From positions 1 to 45,037 of the forward strand of contig CALYPL010000016.1 of NCBI GenBank assembly GCA_945273835.1: a DNA stretch of 45,037 nt, in the 5' to 3' direction. Made by a program: the position numbers and the translations under genes. Origin of the DNA: an uncultured Dysgonomonas sp. Lineage in GTDB: Bacteria; Bacteroidota; Bacteroidia; Bacteroidales; Dysgonomonadaceae. The first letter of the stretch is position 1; every line of letters starts with the position of its first letter. The notes beneath the pieces are model-generated. The model was not told where the DNA came from and searched no databases. It saw only the letters and a program-made list of their open reading frames with translations. Positions 1-8,664 of the stretch are shown here, one piece after another.

Positions 1-403
1 CAATATTTTTCTTTACACCAAACTGCTCAACATAAGGATTCGGATTGTTTTTACAGCTTCCGCGCACATCGACTGTGTATATACCGGCTTCTAAACCCAT
101 GAACGTATAGCTGTATTGATTGCCCTCTTGGGTAGCTTTTTTCCAGATAAATGGTGGTGGTGTATCGCTCAGATAAACTCTGAACTCTACATTAGTGAAA
201 CTGCCGTTCTCGATATCGGCTCCGTTGGCCACAACTTTGATCTGACCGTTATCGCCACATGGCGAATCTTGGGTAGTAACTGATATCTTTATGTTTCCGC
301 AGGTGGGGATGTCGGCCAATGCGTATTTAGGCAAGCTGAGCAGCATTAGGCTGAGCATAAGTGTATGCAACGCTTTGGCGACGTTGGTTTTGATTGTTGT
401 CAT
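1..403 (-). CDS. Secreted surface protein, partial (3' end beyond window)
   Basis: The reverse strand is open from an ATG at 403 to the window edge, giving 134 residues of an unfinished protein. The N-terminus is a signal peptide: a basic MTTIKTNVAK stretch, a hydrophobic core rich in Leu and Met, then an Ala-rich cleavage region (YALADIP). The mature part carries four Cys in the visible section (TCGN, SPCGDNG, GSCKN) and a beta-rich pattern ending in an ETYSY-like/GLEAGIYTVDVRG stretch, which resembles Ig-like or SprB-type repeats of Bacteroidetes adhesins; that resemblance is my inference. It lies 40 bp after the preceding secreted-protein gene on the same strand, so it is probably the fourth gene of that operon. 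Base composition is visibly more GC-rich than the first two genes of the operon. Full length and C-terminal sorting signal cannot be seen. Confidence 0.8.
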   Translation of the reverse strand, partial: MTTIKTNVAKALHTLMLSLMLLSLPKYALADIPTCGNIKISVTTQDSPCGDNGQIKVVANGADIENGSFTNVEFRVYLSDTPPPFIWKKATQEGNQYSYTFMGLEAGIYTVDVRGSCKNNPNPYVEQFGVKKNI

Positions 404-443
404 TATATTGTTCTTTTTGTTGTTTTATTGTCGCAAGTTCGAG

Positions 444-1214
444 TTAGTCTTTGACGCAGCGTACGGTGTACGTGCCGGATAGCAGACCGCCAATGGACAG
501 GCCGGGGCTATGGTTGCCTATGTCTCCGAGGATGTACATGCTCCTGTCGGACCGAATGATGCCAAGGGTGATCCATCCGTTATAATTGATCAGGTAGCGG
601 CTTGAGGGCTTATAGTGTTCGGGGGATTGATTCCATGTTTCGATAAATTCGGTATAGGTCAGAAGGTGGTAGGTCTGATGGAGACCGATTTCCTGAAAGC
701 CGTCTTTGCATATGGTTTCTGCCTCTTCGGCGCGTCCTTCTTTGTCCTGACAGTAGAAGGTGTATTGTTTGCCGGGGGTTTTGTTGCTGTTGATGTCATA
801 GAGACATGCTTGGGATATACAGGGGGGGGAGAGGCGTACCCATTGTTTTTCTTTCCAAAGGTACGTGCCTTCGCATAGCCCGTGTTTGTTATCGGTGGTC
901 AGGTTATAGACCAATAGTCCGGTATGTTGTTTTTCGTCTTCTTTTTTGGTGCTGCCATTGACGTAGCTCGCTTTATGTTTGAGCATCGGAAAGAGTAATC
1001 CGGGGTCTTCGAGGTAGACTCGGGGGAGGGCCAATCCTTTCGTGGAATTGGCATTGATGGAGTCGTTTTCTTTTAGGTCTAAAAGGGCGCCGGGATTGGC
1101 GTTGACTTGGGAGCCTATGGTAACCTGGGATTGTGCCGGACGCCACGAGATTATCAGAAGGGCCAACATGGCGAGTATATGAATTGTTTGTTTGGTCTGG
1201 ATAAAAGGTTTCAT
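444..1214 (-). CDS. Secreted protein with the N-terminal module shared by its FISUMP neighbours
   Basis: A 256-residue protein with a signal peptide (hydrophobic core about residues 12-25, cleavage near AQS-QVTIG). Residues about 30-135 match the N-terminal module of the two upstream proteins: QVTIG, a GALLDLK motif, KGLALPRVYL, HTGLLVYNLT, GTYLWKEKQWVRL. The remainder has no FISUMP core (no MDRNLGA or DPCPKGWRVP), but it ends in TVRCVKD, almost the same terminus as the first gene of the operon. It therefore looks like a paralogue with a replaced or shortened middle. A run of eight C (coding strand, 822-829) encodes the SPPC stretch just after the shared module. Spacing to the upstream gene is 19 bp. 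Function is unknown; export to the envelope or surface is likely. Confidence 0.85.
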   Translation of the reverse strand: MKPFIQTKQTIHILAMLALLIISWRPAQSQVTIGSQVNANPGALLDLKENDSINANSTKGLALPRVYLEDPGLLFPMLKHKASYVNGSTKKEDEKQHTGLLVYNLTTDNKHGLCEGTYLWKEKQWVRLSPPCISQACLYDINSNKTPGKQYTFYCQDKEGRAEEAETICKDGFQEIGLHQTYHLLTYTEFIETWNQSPEHYKPSSRYLINYNGWITLGIIRSDRSMYILGDIGNHSPGLSIGGLLSGTYTVRCVKD

Positions 1215-1233
1215 TTGATTCGTATTTTACGGG

Positions 1234-2856
1234 TTATTCATGAACGCAACGCAAAGCGCCTAATGTTTCTCTACCTGGATTAGACTGAGGCTCCTTTATA
1301 TTGATATATTTATCAGTAAAGTATAATATTGGTACACATTGCTCAATGTTATCTTGATTATAGTTATAGGTTGGCCTTGCAAATGTTTTAGAAGTATGAT
1401 ATAAACCAATATTACCATTTTGATTGTTCGGATAATAACCAATATTGTAATTAGGATTTTTAAAAATCCATCCATTGTTATACGTACCTCCATAATTGAG
1501 GGGATGTGTAGCTGTATTATTGAAAGTTGCTGATGCTTCCTGACCGACACTGCCATTTTCAAGAAATGCTCGAGAATTAAACCAAGGCGAAAGGCCATTT
1601 ATAAAATAAGGTACACGCCATCCTTTTGGACATGGGTCAAAATAGGTTTTCTGACCCTGATAATCCCAAAGATAATTATTCTGATATAACAGGTTTTGAA
1701 ATTTAAGCGTATAATCATATGCAGACGTATACCAATCCTTGCCATTATTCGATGTATAAATAACCATAGGATTAAAGATCGCATTTGCTAAATTAAAAAG
1801 TTCTGTATTTATTTTTTTTAAAATACTATTAGATAGGGGTTTATTTCCATTCTTAGCATCATAAATGTTTTGAGAAGCATTTGTATTGAAGTTAGCTATA
1901 CCGGGATAAGGGTCTTTACGTCCCCACTGATAAAGCAGACCAATGGATAGTTTATCTCCGGGGACACTGCTTAATGCTCCTAAATTCCGATCCATGAAAA
2001 CTGCACTTTTAGTTGAAAAACCATTATTATATCGGTATATCAAGCCCTGATTAACTCGAAATGCGTTATTCGGAAGTGTATCAGTGATTAAATTAGGATC
2101 ATAATTGGTATACCAAATATGCCAGTTCCAATAAATTACACCATCTATAGTAAGAGCAATCAAAGCATTACCTCCCGTTGTATCGCATGGGTTATATCGA
2201 GGCTCGACTCGAATATATGCGTCTTTATCTTTGCCAATAACTGCCGAAATAGAGTCTTGCTGCAAGAAAAGATGATTATCAACGGAAGATACATTGGAAA
2301 CCAAACCGGGACTATCTTCCCATAGTAGAACTGCTTTTACGACTCCGGGTCTAAGCTCGGATAATTTCTTGTTCGGAAATGTATTCTTAGATAAAGGAGG
2401 CGTTTGGTATTCGGACCAAAAGCGATAGGCTTTTTCTACAGGTATGTCGATGACTGCATTAATAGGGACGATGAATGAGTTAGATTCTGTATCGCCTTTA
2501 TATACATTCCCTTGTATGGAATTAAGTTCAACCCATAATTGACCATTCCATGTATAAACTCCGGGGCATAAATTGTCGGATTTAGTGAGGTTATATACCG
2601 TTAAGCCTCGATGGTAGGCAAGGGAATCTGCATTCATTGCACCTGATTCGGTCAACAAAGGGGTCAGACTTTTTCTATCCTTGAGTTGCACTCGTGGTAA
2701 TAGTAAGCCTTTATCTGAATATCCATCGGCGGTGTTTTTAATGTCGAGCAATACTCCGGATAATGGTTCTGTTGCTGATCCGATTGTCAATTGTGCTGAT
2801 ATTGGAGATTGAAGGACCACATAAAGCAACATTAGTAGTATTATTCTGAATTTCAT
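1234..2856 (-). CDS. Secreted FISUMP-domain protein (540 aa)
   Basis: Signal peptide at residues 1-21 (cleavage after ISA, mature start QLTIG). Residues about 22-112 form a module shared by three genes here (LLDIKN, KGLLLPRVQL, HRGLTVYNLT, GVYTWNGQLWVEL). A middle region (about 115-260) ends in the aromatic motif GNALIALTIDGVIYWNWHIW. The C-terminal half carries the hallmarks of the Fibrobacter succinogenes major paralogous (FISUMP) domain: VFMDRNLGAL, LLYQWGRKDPYPG and DPCPKGWRVP, with the terminus LRCVHE. FISUMP proteins are surface-exposed or secreted in Bacteroidetes and Fibrobacter, and their molecular role is not established. Second gene of a tandem operon, 19 bp from each neighbour. 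No catalytic signature was recognised. Confidence 0.9.
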   Translation of the reverse strand: MKFRIILLMLLYVVLQSPISAQLTIGSATEPLSGVLLDIKNTADGYSDKGLLLPRVQLKDRKSLTPLLTESGAMNADSLAYHRGLTVYNLTKSDNLCPGVYTWNGQLWVELNSIQGNVYKGDTESNSFIVPINAVIDIPVEKAYRFWSEYQTPPLSKNTFPNKKLSELRPGVVKAVLLWEDSPGLVSNVSSVDNHLFLQQDSISAVIGKDKDAYIRVEPRYNPCDTTGGNALIALTIDGVIYWNWHIWYTNYDPNLITDTLPNNAFRVNQGLIYRYNNGFSTKSAVFMDRNLGALSSVPGDKLSIGLLYQWGRKDPYPGIANFNTNASQNIYDAKNGNKPLSNSILKKINTELFNLANAIFNPMVIYTSNNGKDWYTSAYDYTLKFQNLLYQNNYLWDYQGQKTYFDPCPKGWRVPYFINGLSPWFNSRAFLENGSVGQEASATFNNTATHPLNYGGTYNNGWIFKNPNYNIGYYPNNQNGNIGLYHTSKTFARPTYNYNQDNIEQCVPILYFTDKYINIKEPQSNPGRETLGALRCVHE

Positions 2857-2875
2857 ATTTACAATTAATTTGGTA

Positions 2876-4531
2876 CTATTCGTTAGTGTCTTTTACACAT
2901 CTTACAGATGCAGCATAGGCTTGAGAAATATTGACAAAATAGACATATTTAGAAAATTTATATGCAATATTAAGGACCGGCATCTGTGATGATATATTTG
3001 CCATTGTAAAAAAATCTCCTTGCGCAACCCAATAATAATTTGAAATAGTACTCTCGGTACCATCTTTGATTATTGATGTTTGGAAAGGATAAAAGCCAAT
3101 AAAATAGTTAGCATCAGACTTAAAAGAATACCCATATTTATTATAACTTTTGCCTTCCATATATACGCCACTATAATTATCTGTATTAGGCATATATCCC
3201 TGTCTTCGGTTAAAAGCTTCCTGATAAAACCAAGGCATCCGATTTAATATCTTAGGTACTCTCCAACCTTGAGGACATGGGTCGAAAGGAGTTTTGTGAC
3301 CATCCTCATCCCATAAAGCAAAATTCAGATCACGCATTGGATTTGTTTTTTTAAGGTTAGTATACCAACTTTCATAACCATCATTTGAAGAATAAAATAT
3401 CGTTGGATTATAAATAGTGTTTACTAGATTGAAATTACCAACATAACCGGATGGGACGGGTTTTACCGCAGTTTGATTATTATTGATGATTTGAGTCCCT
3501 GAAATGTCATATATTTTGGCTTTATCGCCATACAGGCAAATAGGATCCTTTCTTCCCCATTGATATAAATAACCAAAAGATTCGTCGATGTTAGTAGCAT
3601 TAGCATTAGCACCCAAATTTCGATCCATAAATACGTAATCTCCACCGGGAGTGCCATTGTTATAATAAAAAACACTTCCACCTCCATCATAATCCGAATA
3701 CTCACCATATCCACCGTCAACGGAAATATTCATCGGATTATAAGCAGTATACCAGATATGCCAACTCCAATATATTGTACCATCTATTGTAAGAGCGACC
3801 AAAGCATTGCCATACGATACCATATCATCGAAAGTGAGCGTTATAGTCGCATTTTTATCAACAGCATTAGATGAAATTGAAATATTTTTAATCAAATTTG
3901 GCTGATCTTGCCAAATAAGTTTAGCTTCACACTTACCTGAATTAAATGTCTTGTTTGGGAATGGCTGTGATAATGAAGGTGTTTTATAATTTTCCCAAAC
4001 TGCATAAGCCTTAATAACCGGAAAAGTAAAAGTCTGGGACTTCCTCCCTTCGATAGGGTAAACCATATAACAATTTGGTAAATACATATTTGGATCAACT
4101 TCCTTGTGTGGTTCTTGAAAAGTTCCTGTTTTAATCCGCATATTATAACCTTCTGAACCAGCATGATTATATACCCACTCACTTCCGTTCCATACATAAA
4201 TGCCAATACCGCTGCCAAATGCTTTATTTACATTCCAAACAGTCAATCCTTTATGGCTTATTTTCAAACCATTATAATCATTGGGTAAATTTAAAGAATC
4301 AAACATCGGATATAATTCAGTCTTTCGTGTCAATTGAACTCTTGACAAGCCCAAACCTTTATCAGACGTGGCATTATAACGATCACTATAAGACTTCTTT
4401 AAATCCAATAAAGCTCCATCCAAAGGTTCATAAGAGTTTCCAATGGTCAGTTGAGCGTGCACATTAGTAGAACTGTAAACTACTAAAATTAATACAACAA
4501 TACATGTTGTTGCTCTTTTTAATGAAAACAT
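2876..4531 (-). CDS. Secreted FISUMP-domain protein (551 aa)
   Basis: First gene of the tandem surface operon and a clear paralogue of the next gene. Signal peptide with core IVVLILVVYSS and cleavage near VHA-QLTIG. The shared N-terminal module follows (GALLDLKKSY, KGLGLSRVQL, HKGLTVWNVN, GIYVWNGSEWVY). The middle region ends in GNALVALTIDGTIYWSWHIW, and the FISUMP part has VFMDRNLGAN, YLYQWGRKDPICLYG and DPCPQGWRVPKIL. The terminus is SVRCVKDTNE. Asn and Tyr are frequent, typical of surface proteins from AT-rich Bacteroidetes. Codon positions here are much more AT-rich than in the last two genes of the operon. The start was chosen because it gives a complete signal peptide. Binding partner and role are unknown. 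Confidence 0.9.
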   Translation of the reverse strand: MFSLKRATTCIVVLILVVYSSTNVHAQLTIGNSYEPLDGALLDLKKSYSDRYNATSDKGLGLSRVQLTRKTELYPMFDSLNLPNDYNGLKISHKGLTVWNVNKAFGSGIGIYVWNGSEWVYNHAGSEGYNMRIKTGTFQEPHKEVDPNMYLPNCYMVYPIEGRKSQTFTFPVIKAYAVWENYKTPSLSQPFPNKTFNSGKCEAKLIWQDQPNLIKNISISSNAVDKNATITLTFDDMVSYGNALVALTIDGTIYWSWHIWYTAYNPMNISVDGGYGEYSDYDGGGSVFYYNNGTPGGDYVFMDRNLGANANATNIDESFGYLYQWGRKDPICLYGDKAKIYDISGTQIINNNQTAVKPVPSGYVGNFNLVNTIYNPTIFYSSNDGYESWYTNLKKTNPMRDLNFALWDEDGHKTPFDPCPQGWRVPKILNRMPWFYQEAFNRRQGYMPNTDNYSGVYMEGKSYNKYGYSFKSDANYFIGFYPFQTSIIKDGTESTISNYYWVAQGDFFTMANISSQMPVLNIAYKFSKYVYFVNISQAYAASVRCVKDTNE

Positions 4532-5278
4532 AGTTGTTTTTAGATATTTGATATAAGTTTAATAATAAGTTTATGATTTATACATCAGAATCTAAAAACG
4601 AAATACATTGATAGATTCATTTACGGGTTTCATCCCATCCGATATAAGTATTTTTTGTGCGACTTGAAAGTTTGTTATTTCTTAAAATCTATATTAAAAT
4701 CTAAATTTTTCTATCATTATTCTACATAAAAAAATACGGTCGAATATCAATCTGCAAACAAGAATCGCAGCAAATAAGTCTGCAAAATTATTCTAAAATT
4801 TATGATTGAATATTTCTATAAAAAACTTAAAATCATTATTAAATTTCAATTAAAATTAAGACCATCTATATTCAGACAATCAACTGGATAGCCATTTTCA
4901 AACTAAAAAAATAATTTTAAAAACGCAATTAAATTTTACACCACAAAACTAAACCTTTTTTTAAAAGAAAAATTCTTTTTAACTCATATTATACTTTTTA
5001 TACATTTGCGGAAATTTGTTCGGAATAAATCCGTTTAAATTTAGATAATAGAAAATAATATCAAATTACAATTAGACCTTATATATTGCAGAACTTATTA
5101 AACTTTTACACCGACATTGATCAGAGATTTCAGTTAATATAGCATTTATACATTTTAGCTGAGTTGACTTCTTTTATATCTGTACTGTACTTCTTTTTTT
5201 TTACATTTGTAATCTCAATAATATTTAATAATTTGCCATTTGCATACTTGCTTTATTCATATAGCCTATATTTGCTGA
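4532..5278. other. Divergent non-coding region between surface operon and M23-dxr operon
   Basis: About 750 very AT-rich bases without a convincing reading frame. For the minus-strand surface operon, -7-like elements TAGTTTTG (4951 to 4944) and TAATTTTG (4790 to 4783) are present, but neither has a good -33 partner, and they would give leaders of roughly 400 or 245 nt. For the plus strand there are TACATTTG elements at 5001-5008 and 5202-5209 and TATATTTG at 5267-5274. No tRNA, riboswitch or strong hairpin was recognised. Confidence 0.6.
5179..5209 (+). promoter_or_regulatory. Candidate promoter for the M23-dxr-rseP-metF-holB operon
   Basis: TCTG (5179-5182), a 19-base spacer and TACATTTG (5202-5209) fit the Bacteroidetes consensus TTTG-N19-TAnnTTTG with one mismatch in the -33 box. 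The transcription start would fall near 5215, leaving a leader of about 65 nt before the ATG at 5279. A second -7-like element (TATATTTG, 5267-5274) lies almost on the start codon. Confidence 0.45.
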
Positions 5279-6151
5279 ATGTTGAAAAAGAAAAAATATA
5301 ATTTTTGGAAACGACTGCATTTCAAATACCGTATCTCAATAATAAATGAGAATACGCTTGAACATATTTGGAAAATTAGAGCTTCAATTTTTTCGGGCGC
5401 ATTACTAATTTTGCTTTTTGCACTGTTTCTGATCACAATAACATCGGTAATTATAATAACCACACCTATCCGTTATTATTTGCCGGGCTATCTTGATTCA
5501 GAAATTCGGGACAAGGCGCTCAAAACAGCAATCAAAGTTGATTCACTTGAACAACAAATCAGATTTCAGAATACATACAATGCCAATATACGTACTATTT
5601 TAAGCGGAAACATTAATGTAGACTCGATAAATACAGTCCTTGACACAGTAACGCTGTCTGAAAACGATCCACTTCTACAAAAAACAAAATCGGAAAAAGA
5701 TTTCGTCAAGAAGTACGAAGAAGACGAAAAATATAATTTATCAGTATTACCACCAACCTCAGCCAATATGCCGATGGAAGGTATTTTATTCTTCAAACCC
5801 GTCAAAGGAGTAATCAGCAAGAAATTTGCACCGGAATTAAAAAACTATGGCATCTTAATTAAAATTTCAGGTCAGGAAACCATATCATCCGTACAAGACG
5901 GTACTATCATTTACGCTAATTATGATATAAGCGATGGTTATACCATACAAATTCAACATAAAAATGGCTTTGTTTCATTTTACAGGCACGTGGATTCTTT
6001 CCTTAAAAATGTCGGAACACGGGTCAAAAGCGGAGAAGCCATTGGAATCATCAATACATATAATAAAAAAGATAAAGAAAATGATAATTTGGAATTTGAA
6101 TTATGGTATAAGGGAAACCCAGTTAACCCACAGAATTACATTTTCTTCTGA
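5279..6151 (+). CDS. Membrane-anchored M23 (LytM-like) protein, probably catalytically inactive
   Basis: A 290-residue protein: basic N-terminus, one membrane segment (about residues 38-61), a polar linker with coiled-coil character (75-160) and a C-terminal LytM/peptidase M23 fold (about 165-290). The fold is recognised by NYGILIKIS, VQDGTIIYA, GYTIQIQHKNGFVSFYRHV, VKSGEAIG and LEFELWYKGNPVNP. Active M23 enzymes bind zinc through HxxxD, HxH and an additional His. Here the first His-Asp pair aligns with N189 and L193, and the HLHFE motif reads NLEFE (N270, E272); only the YRH histidine (237) remains. I infer a non-hydrolytic regulator or scaffold, like EnvC-type LytM factors. It sits 9 bp before dxr in an apparent operon. 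Confidence 0.8.
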   Translation: MLKKKKYNFWKRLHFKYRISIINENTLEHIWKIRASIFSGALLILLFALFLITITSVIIITTPIRYYLPGYLDSEIRDKALKTAIKVDSLEQQIRFQNTYNANIRTILSGNINVDSINTVLDTVTLSENDPLLQKTKSEKDFVKKYEEDEKYNLSVLPPTSANMPMEGILFFKPVKGVISKKFAPELKNYGILIKISGQETISSVQDGTIIYANYDISDGYTIQIQHKNGFVSFYRHVDSFLKNVGTRVKSGEAIGIINTYNKKDKENDNLEFELWYKGNPVNPQNYIFF

Positions 6152-6160
6152 CAATAAGAT

Positions 6161-7309
6161 ATGAAACGCAAAATAGCAATTTTAGGCTCAACCGGTTCTA
6201 TCGGCACACAAGCATTGGACGTTGTCCGAAAAAACCCGGATTACTTCGAAATATATGCACTCACTGCCAACAATAATACTGATTTGCTTATCAAACAGGC
6301 ACGTGAATTTTTACCCGAACAAGTTGTCATAGCCAACAAAGATAAATATCCAGAAGTCAAAGAAGCTTTGAGCGATTTGCCGATGAAAGTATGGGCAGGC
6401 AGCGATGCTATATCAGAAGTCGTTACACTTGCACCCATACAGATGGTACTAACCGCAATGGTCGGTTACTCAGGTCTCAAACCAACAATAAACGCCATCA
6501 AAGCAGGTAAAGCTATAGCCTTAGCTAACAAAGAAACATTAGTTGTAGCAGGCGAACTGATTACCGATCTGGCTTTAAAACATAAAGCAGCAATATTACC
6601 GGTCGATTCCGAACATTCAGCCATATTTCAATGTTTGAATGGAGAAAATGCTCCAATCGAAAAAATATTGTTGACAGCATCTGGCGGTCCATTCAGAAAT
6701 CACGATATTGAAAGATTAAAAAAAGTTACTACAGCTGATGCTCTGAAACACCCTAACTGGAGCATGGGAGCCAAGGTAACAATAGACTCAGCATCGTTGA
6801 TGAACAAAGGATTTGAGATGATAGAAGCGAAATGGCTGTTCGACGTTTCACCTGATCAGGTCGAAGTATTAGTACACCCCCAGTCAATCATTCATTCGAT
6901 GGTACAATTCCGAGACGGCTCGGTAATGGCTCAATTAGGTATGCCTGATATGCGTTTGCCCATACAATATGCGCTCGCCTATCCTGAACGGCTTGATTCG
7001 GACTTTCCTCGTGTTGATTTCTTCAAATTAGGCACTATGACTTTTGAAAAACCGGATATGGAACGTTTTCGCAATCTGGCGTTTGCCTTTGAAGCTATCC
7101 GCAAACGAGGCAACATGCCTTGCATTTTAAACGCAGCCAACGAAGTTGTAGTGGCTGAGTTTCTGAAAGACAGAGTCGGGTTCCTTCAAATGAGCGATAT
7201 CATTGAAAAAACGTTGATAAAAACGGGATTTGTATCAAATCCGAGTTATGAAGATTATGTAAATACCGACGCTGAAGCGAGACGTATAGCTTACGAATTG
7301 ATTAAATAA
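6161..7309 (+). CDS. dxr: 1-deoxy-D-xylulose 5-phosphate reductoisomerase
   Basis: DXR (IspC) catalyses the NADPH-dependent rearrangement and reduction of DXP to 2-C-methyl-D-erythritol 4-phosphate, the committed step of the non-mevalonate isoprenoid pathway, in the cytoplasm. The 382-residue length is normal. Visible motifs are the NADPH-binding GSTGSIGTQALDVV at the N-terminus, LANKETLVVAGE, the metal and substrate site LPVDSEHSAIFQ (about 147-158), LTASGGPF, and the flexible-loop and substrate region HPNWSMGAKVTIDSASLMNKG. It follows the M23 gene by 9 bp and precedes rseP by 22 bp, a gene pair seen together in many Bacteroidetes. No unusual substitutions were noticed. Confidence 0.97.
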   Translation: MKRKIAILGSTGSIGTQALDVVRKNPDYFEIYALTANNNTDLLIKQAREFLPEQVVIANKDKYPEVKEALSDLPMKVWAGSDAISEVVTLAPIQMVLTAMVGYSGLKPTINAIKAGKAIALANKETLVVAGELITDLALKHKAAILPVDSEHSAIFQCLNGENAPIEKILLTASGGPFRNHDIERLKKVTTADALKHPNWSMGAKVTIDSASLMNKGFEMIEAKWLFDVSPDQVEVLVHPQSIIHSMVQFRDGSVMAQLGMPDMRLPIQYALAYPERLDSDFPRVDFFKLGTMTFEKPDMERFRNLAFAFEAIRKRGNMPCILNAANEVVVAEFLKDRVGFLQMSDIIEKTLIKTGFVSNPSYEDYVNTDAEARRIAYELIK

Positions 7310-7331
7310 AAATTACAAGACATAAATTTTA

Positions 7332-8651
7332 ATGGAATCATTTTTAATTAAGGCTTTACAACTAATATTAAGTTTATCAATACTTGTTATTGTACATGAA
7401 TTCGGACATTTTCTATTTGCCAAACTATTCAAAATCCGAGTAGAGAAGTTCTACCTTTTTTTCGATCCATGGTTTTCAATATTCAAGTTTAAACCCAAAA
7501 ACAGCGATACAGAATATGGCATCGGCTGGCTTCCGTTGGGAGGATATGTGAAAATATCGGGGATGATAGACGAATCGATGGCTGAGCCTCCAAAATCGTG
7601 GGAATTCAGATCAAAACCCACTTGGCAACGTCTGCTTGTCATGGTTGGAGGAGTCTTATTTAATTTTATTCTGGCACTCTTCATCTTTTCTATGATGCTC
7701 TTCACGTGGGGAGATACATACGTTCCTTTGAAGAAAATGAAGCACGGAATGGAGTTTTCTCAGGCAGTGAAAAGCGGAGGGTTTCAAGATAAAGACGTAC
7801 TTGTAAGCGCTGATGGCAAAGACCTGGAAATAAGAGGGAGCGTTCTCGACATGAACACGTTGATGCAATTTATAGATGCCAAAACTGTGGTTGTTGAACG
7901 CAATGGTCAACTTATAGAAATCAACCCACCCAAAGGTTTCGGAGACAGCATAATATCTTCTAAAATTGTTCCATACGAAGCTTGGGGTCCGACTTTGGTC
8001 GACAGTGTTATGGCAGGCAGCGAAGCTGAGCGCATCGGTTTACAGAAAGGAGACAGCATTACATCCATTAATGGTGTAGCAGTAACTTCATTCAAACAAA
8101 TACGTACACAATTAGGAAAAAACAAAAATCATGTAGTGCCGATTTCCTTTTATCGAGATGGCATGTCTAACACCGTTTCAGCTTCCATCGACAGCACAGG
8201 CACTTTAGGTTATTATACCGTCAATGTAGCTAAAGACTATACAACGGAAAAGAGAAACTTCGGTTTTTTCGAATCTTTCCCCGTGGGTATCTCTATGGGT
8301 TTACAGACCTTGAAGGCTTATATGGCGCAAATGCGTTTTGTATTCAATAAAGACGGTCTGAGCAATCTTGGAGGCTTCGGCACAATAGGCAGTCTTTTCC
8401 CCGCTTCATGGGATTGGGAATATTTTTGGACTTTGACGGCCTTCCTTTCATTAATTTTGGCTTTTATGAATATACTGCCAATTCCGGCTTTAGACGGAGG
8501 ACACATCATGTTTCTCTTGTATGAAGTGATAACGAGACGCAAGCCAGGCGAAAAATTTATGGAATATGCACAGATTACAGGTATGCTCCTGCTACTGGCT
8601 CTCATTATTGTAGCAAATGGTAACGACATTATTAGGGCTTTGTTTAACTAG
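7332..8651 (+). CDS. rseP: RIP metalloprotease RseP (site-2 protease family)
   Basis: An intramembrane zinc metalloprotease that cleaves membrane-bound anti-sigma factors or signal-peptide remnants in other bacteria. The zinc motif HEFGH (residues 22-26) lies in the first membrane segment (LILSLSILVIVHEFGHFLFAK), and the third ligand motif PIPALDGGHIMF lies near residue 380 in a C-terminal membrane segment. A PDZ-like region in the middle is visible as DSVMAGSEAERIGLQKGDSITSINGVAV. GYVKISGM in the N-terminal region matches the membrane-reentrant loop typical of the family. At 439 residues it is of ordinary length. Whether a sigma-E-like cascade is its target here is unknown; no anti-sigma gene is in the window. 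Confidence 0.95.
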   Translation: MESFLIKALQLILSLSILVIVHEFGHFLFAKLFKIRVEKFYLFFDPWFSIFKFKPKNSDTEYGIGWLPLGGYVKISGMIDESMAEPPKSWEFRSKPTWQRLLVMVGGVLFNFILALFIFSMMLFTWGDTYVPLKKMKHGMEFSQAVKSGGFQDKDVLVSADGKDLEIRGSVLDMNTLMQFIDAKTVVVERNGQLIEINPPKGFGDSIISSKIVPYEAWGPTLVDSVMAGSEAERIGLQKGDSITSINGVAVTSFKQIRTQLGKNKNHVVPISFYRDGMSNTVSASIDSTGTLGYYTVNVAKDYTTEKRNFGFFESFPVGISMGLQTLKAYMAQMRFVFNKDGLSNLGGFGTIGSLFPASWDWEYFWTLTAFLSLILAFMNILPIPALDGGHIMFLLYEVITRRKPGEKFMEYAQITGMLLLLALIIVANGNDIIRALFN

Positions 8652-8664
8652 TTAAACTCAAGTT

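Noticed and set aside
615-878. An 87-codon plus-strand frame opposite the third surface gene
   Set aside because: It is opposite a gene with signal peptide and shared module; Phe/Gly-rich composition is typical of an antisense frame.
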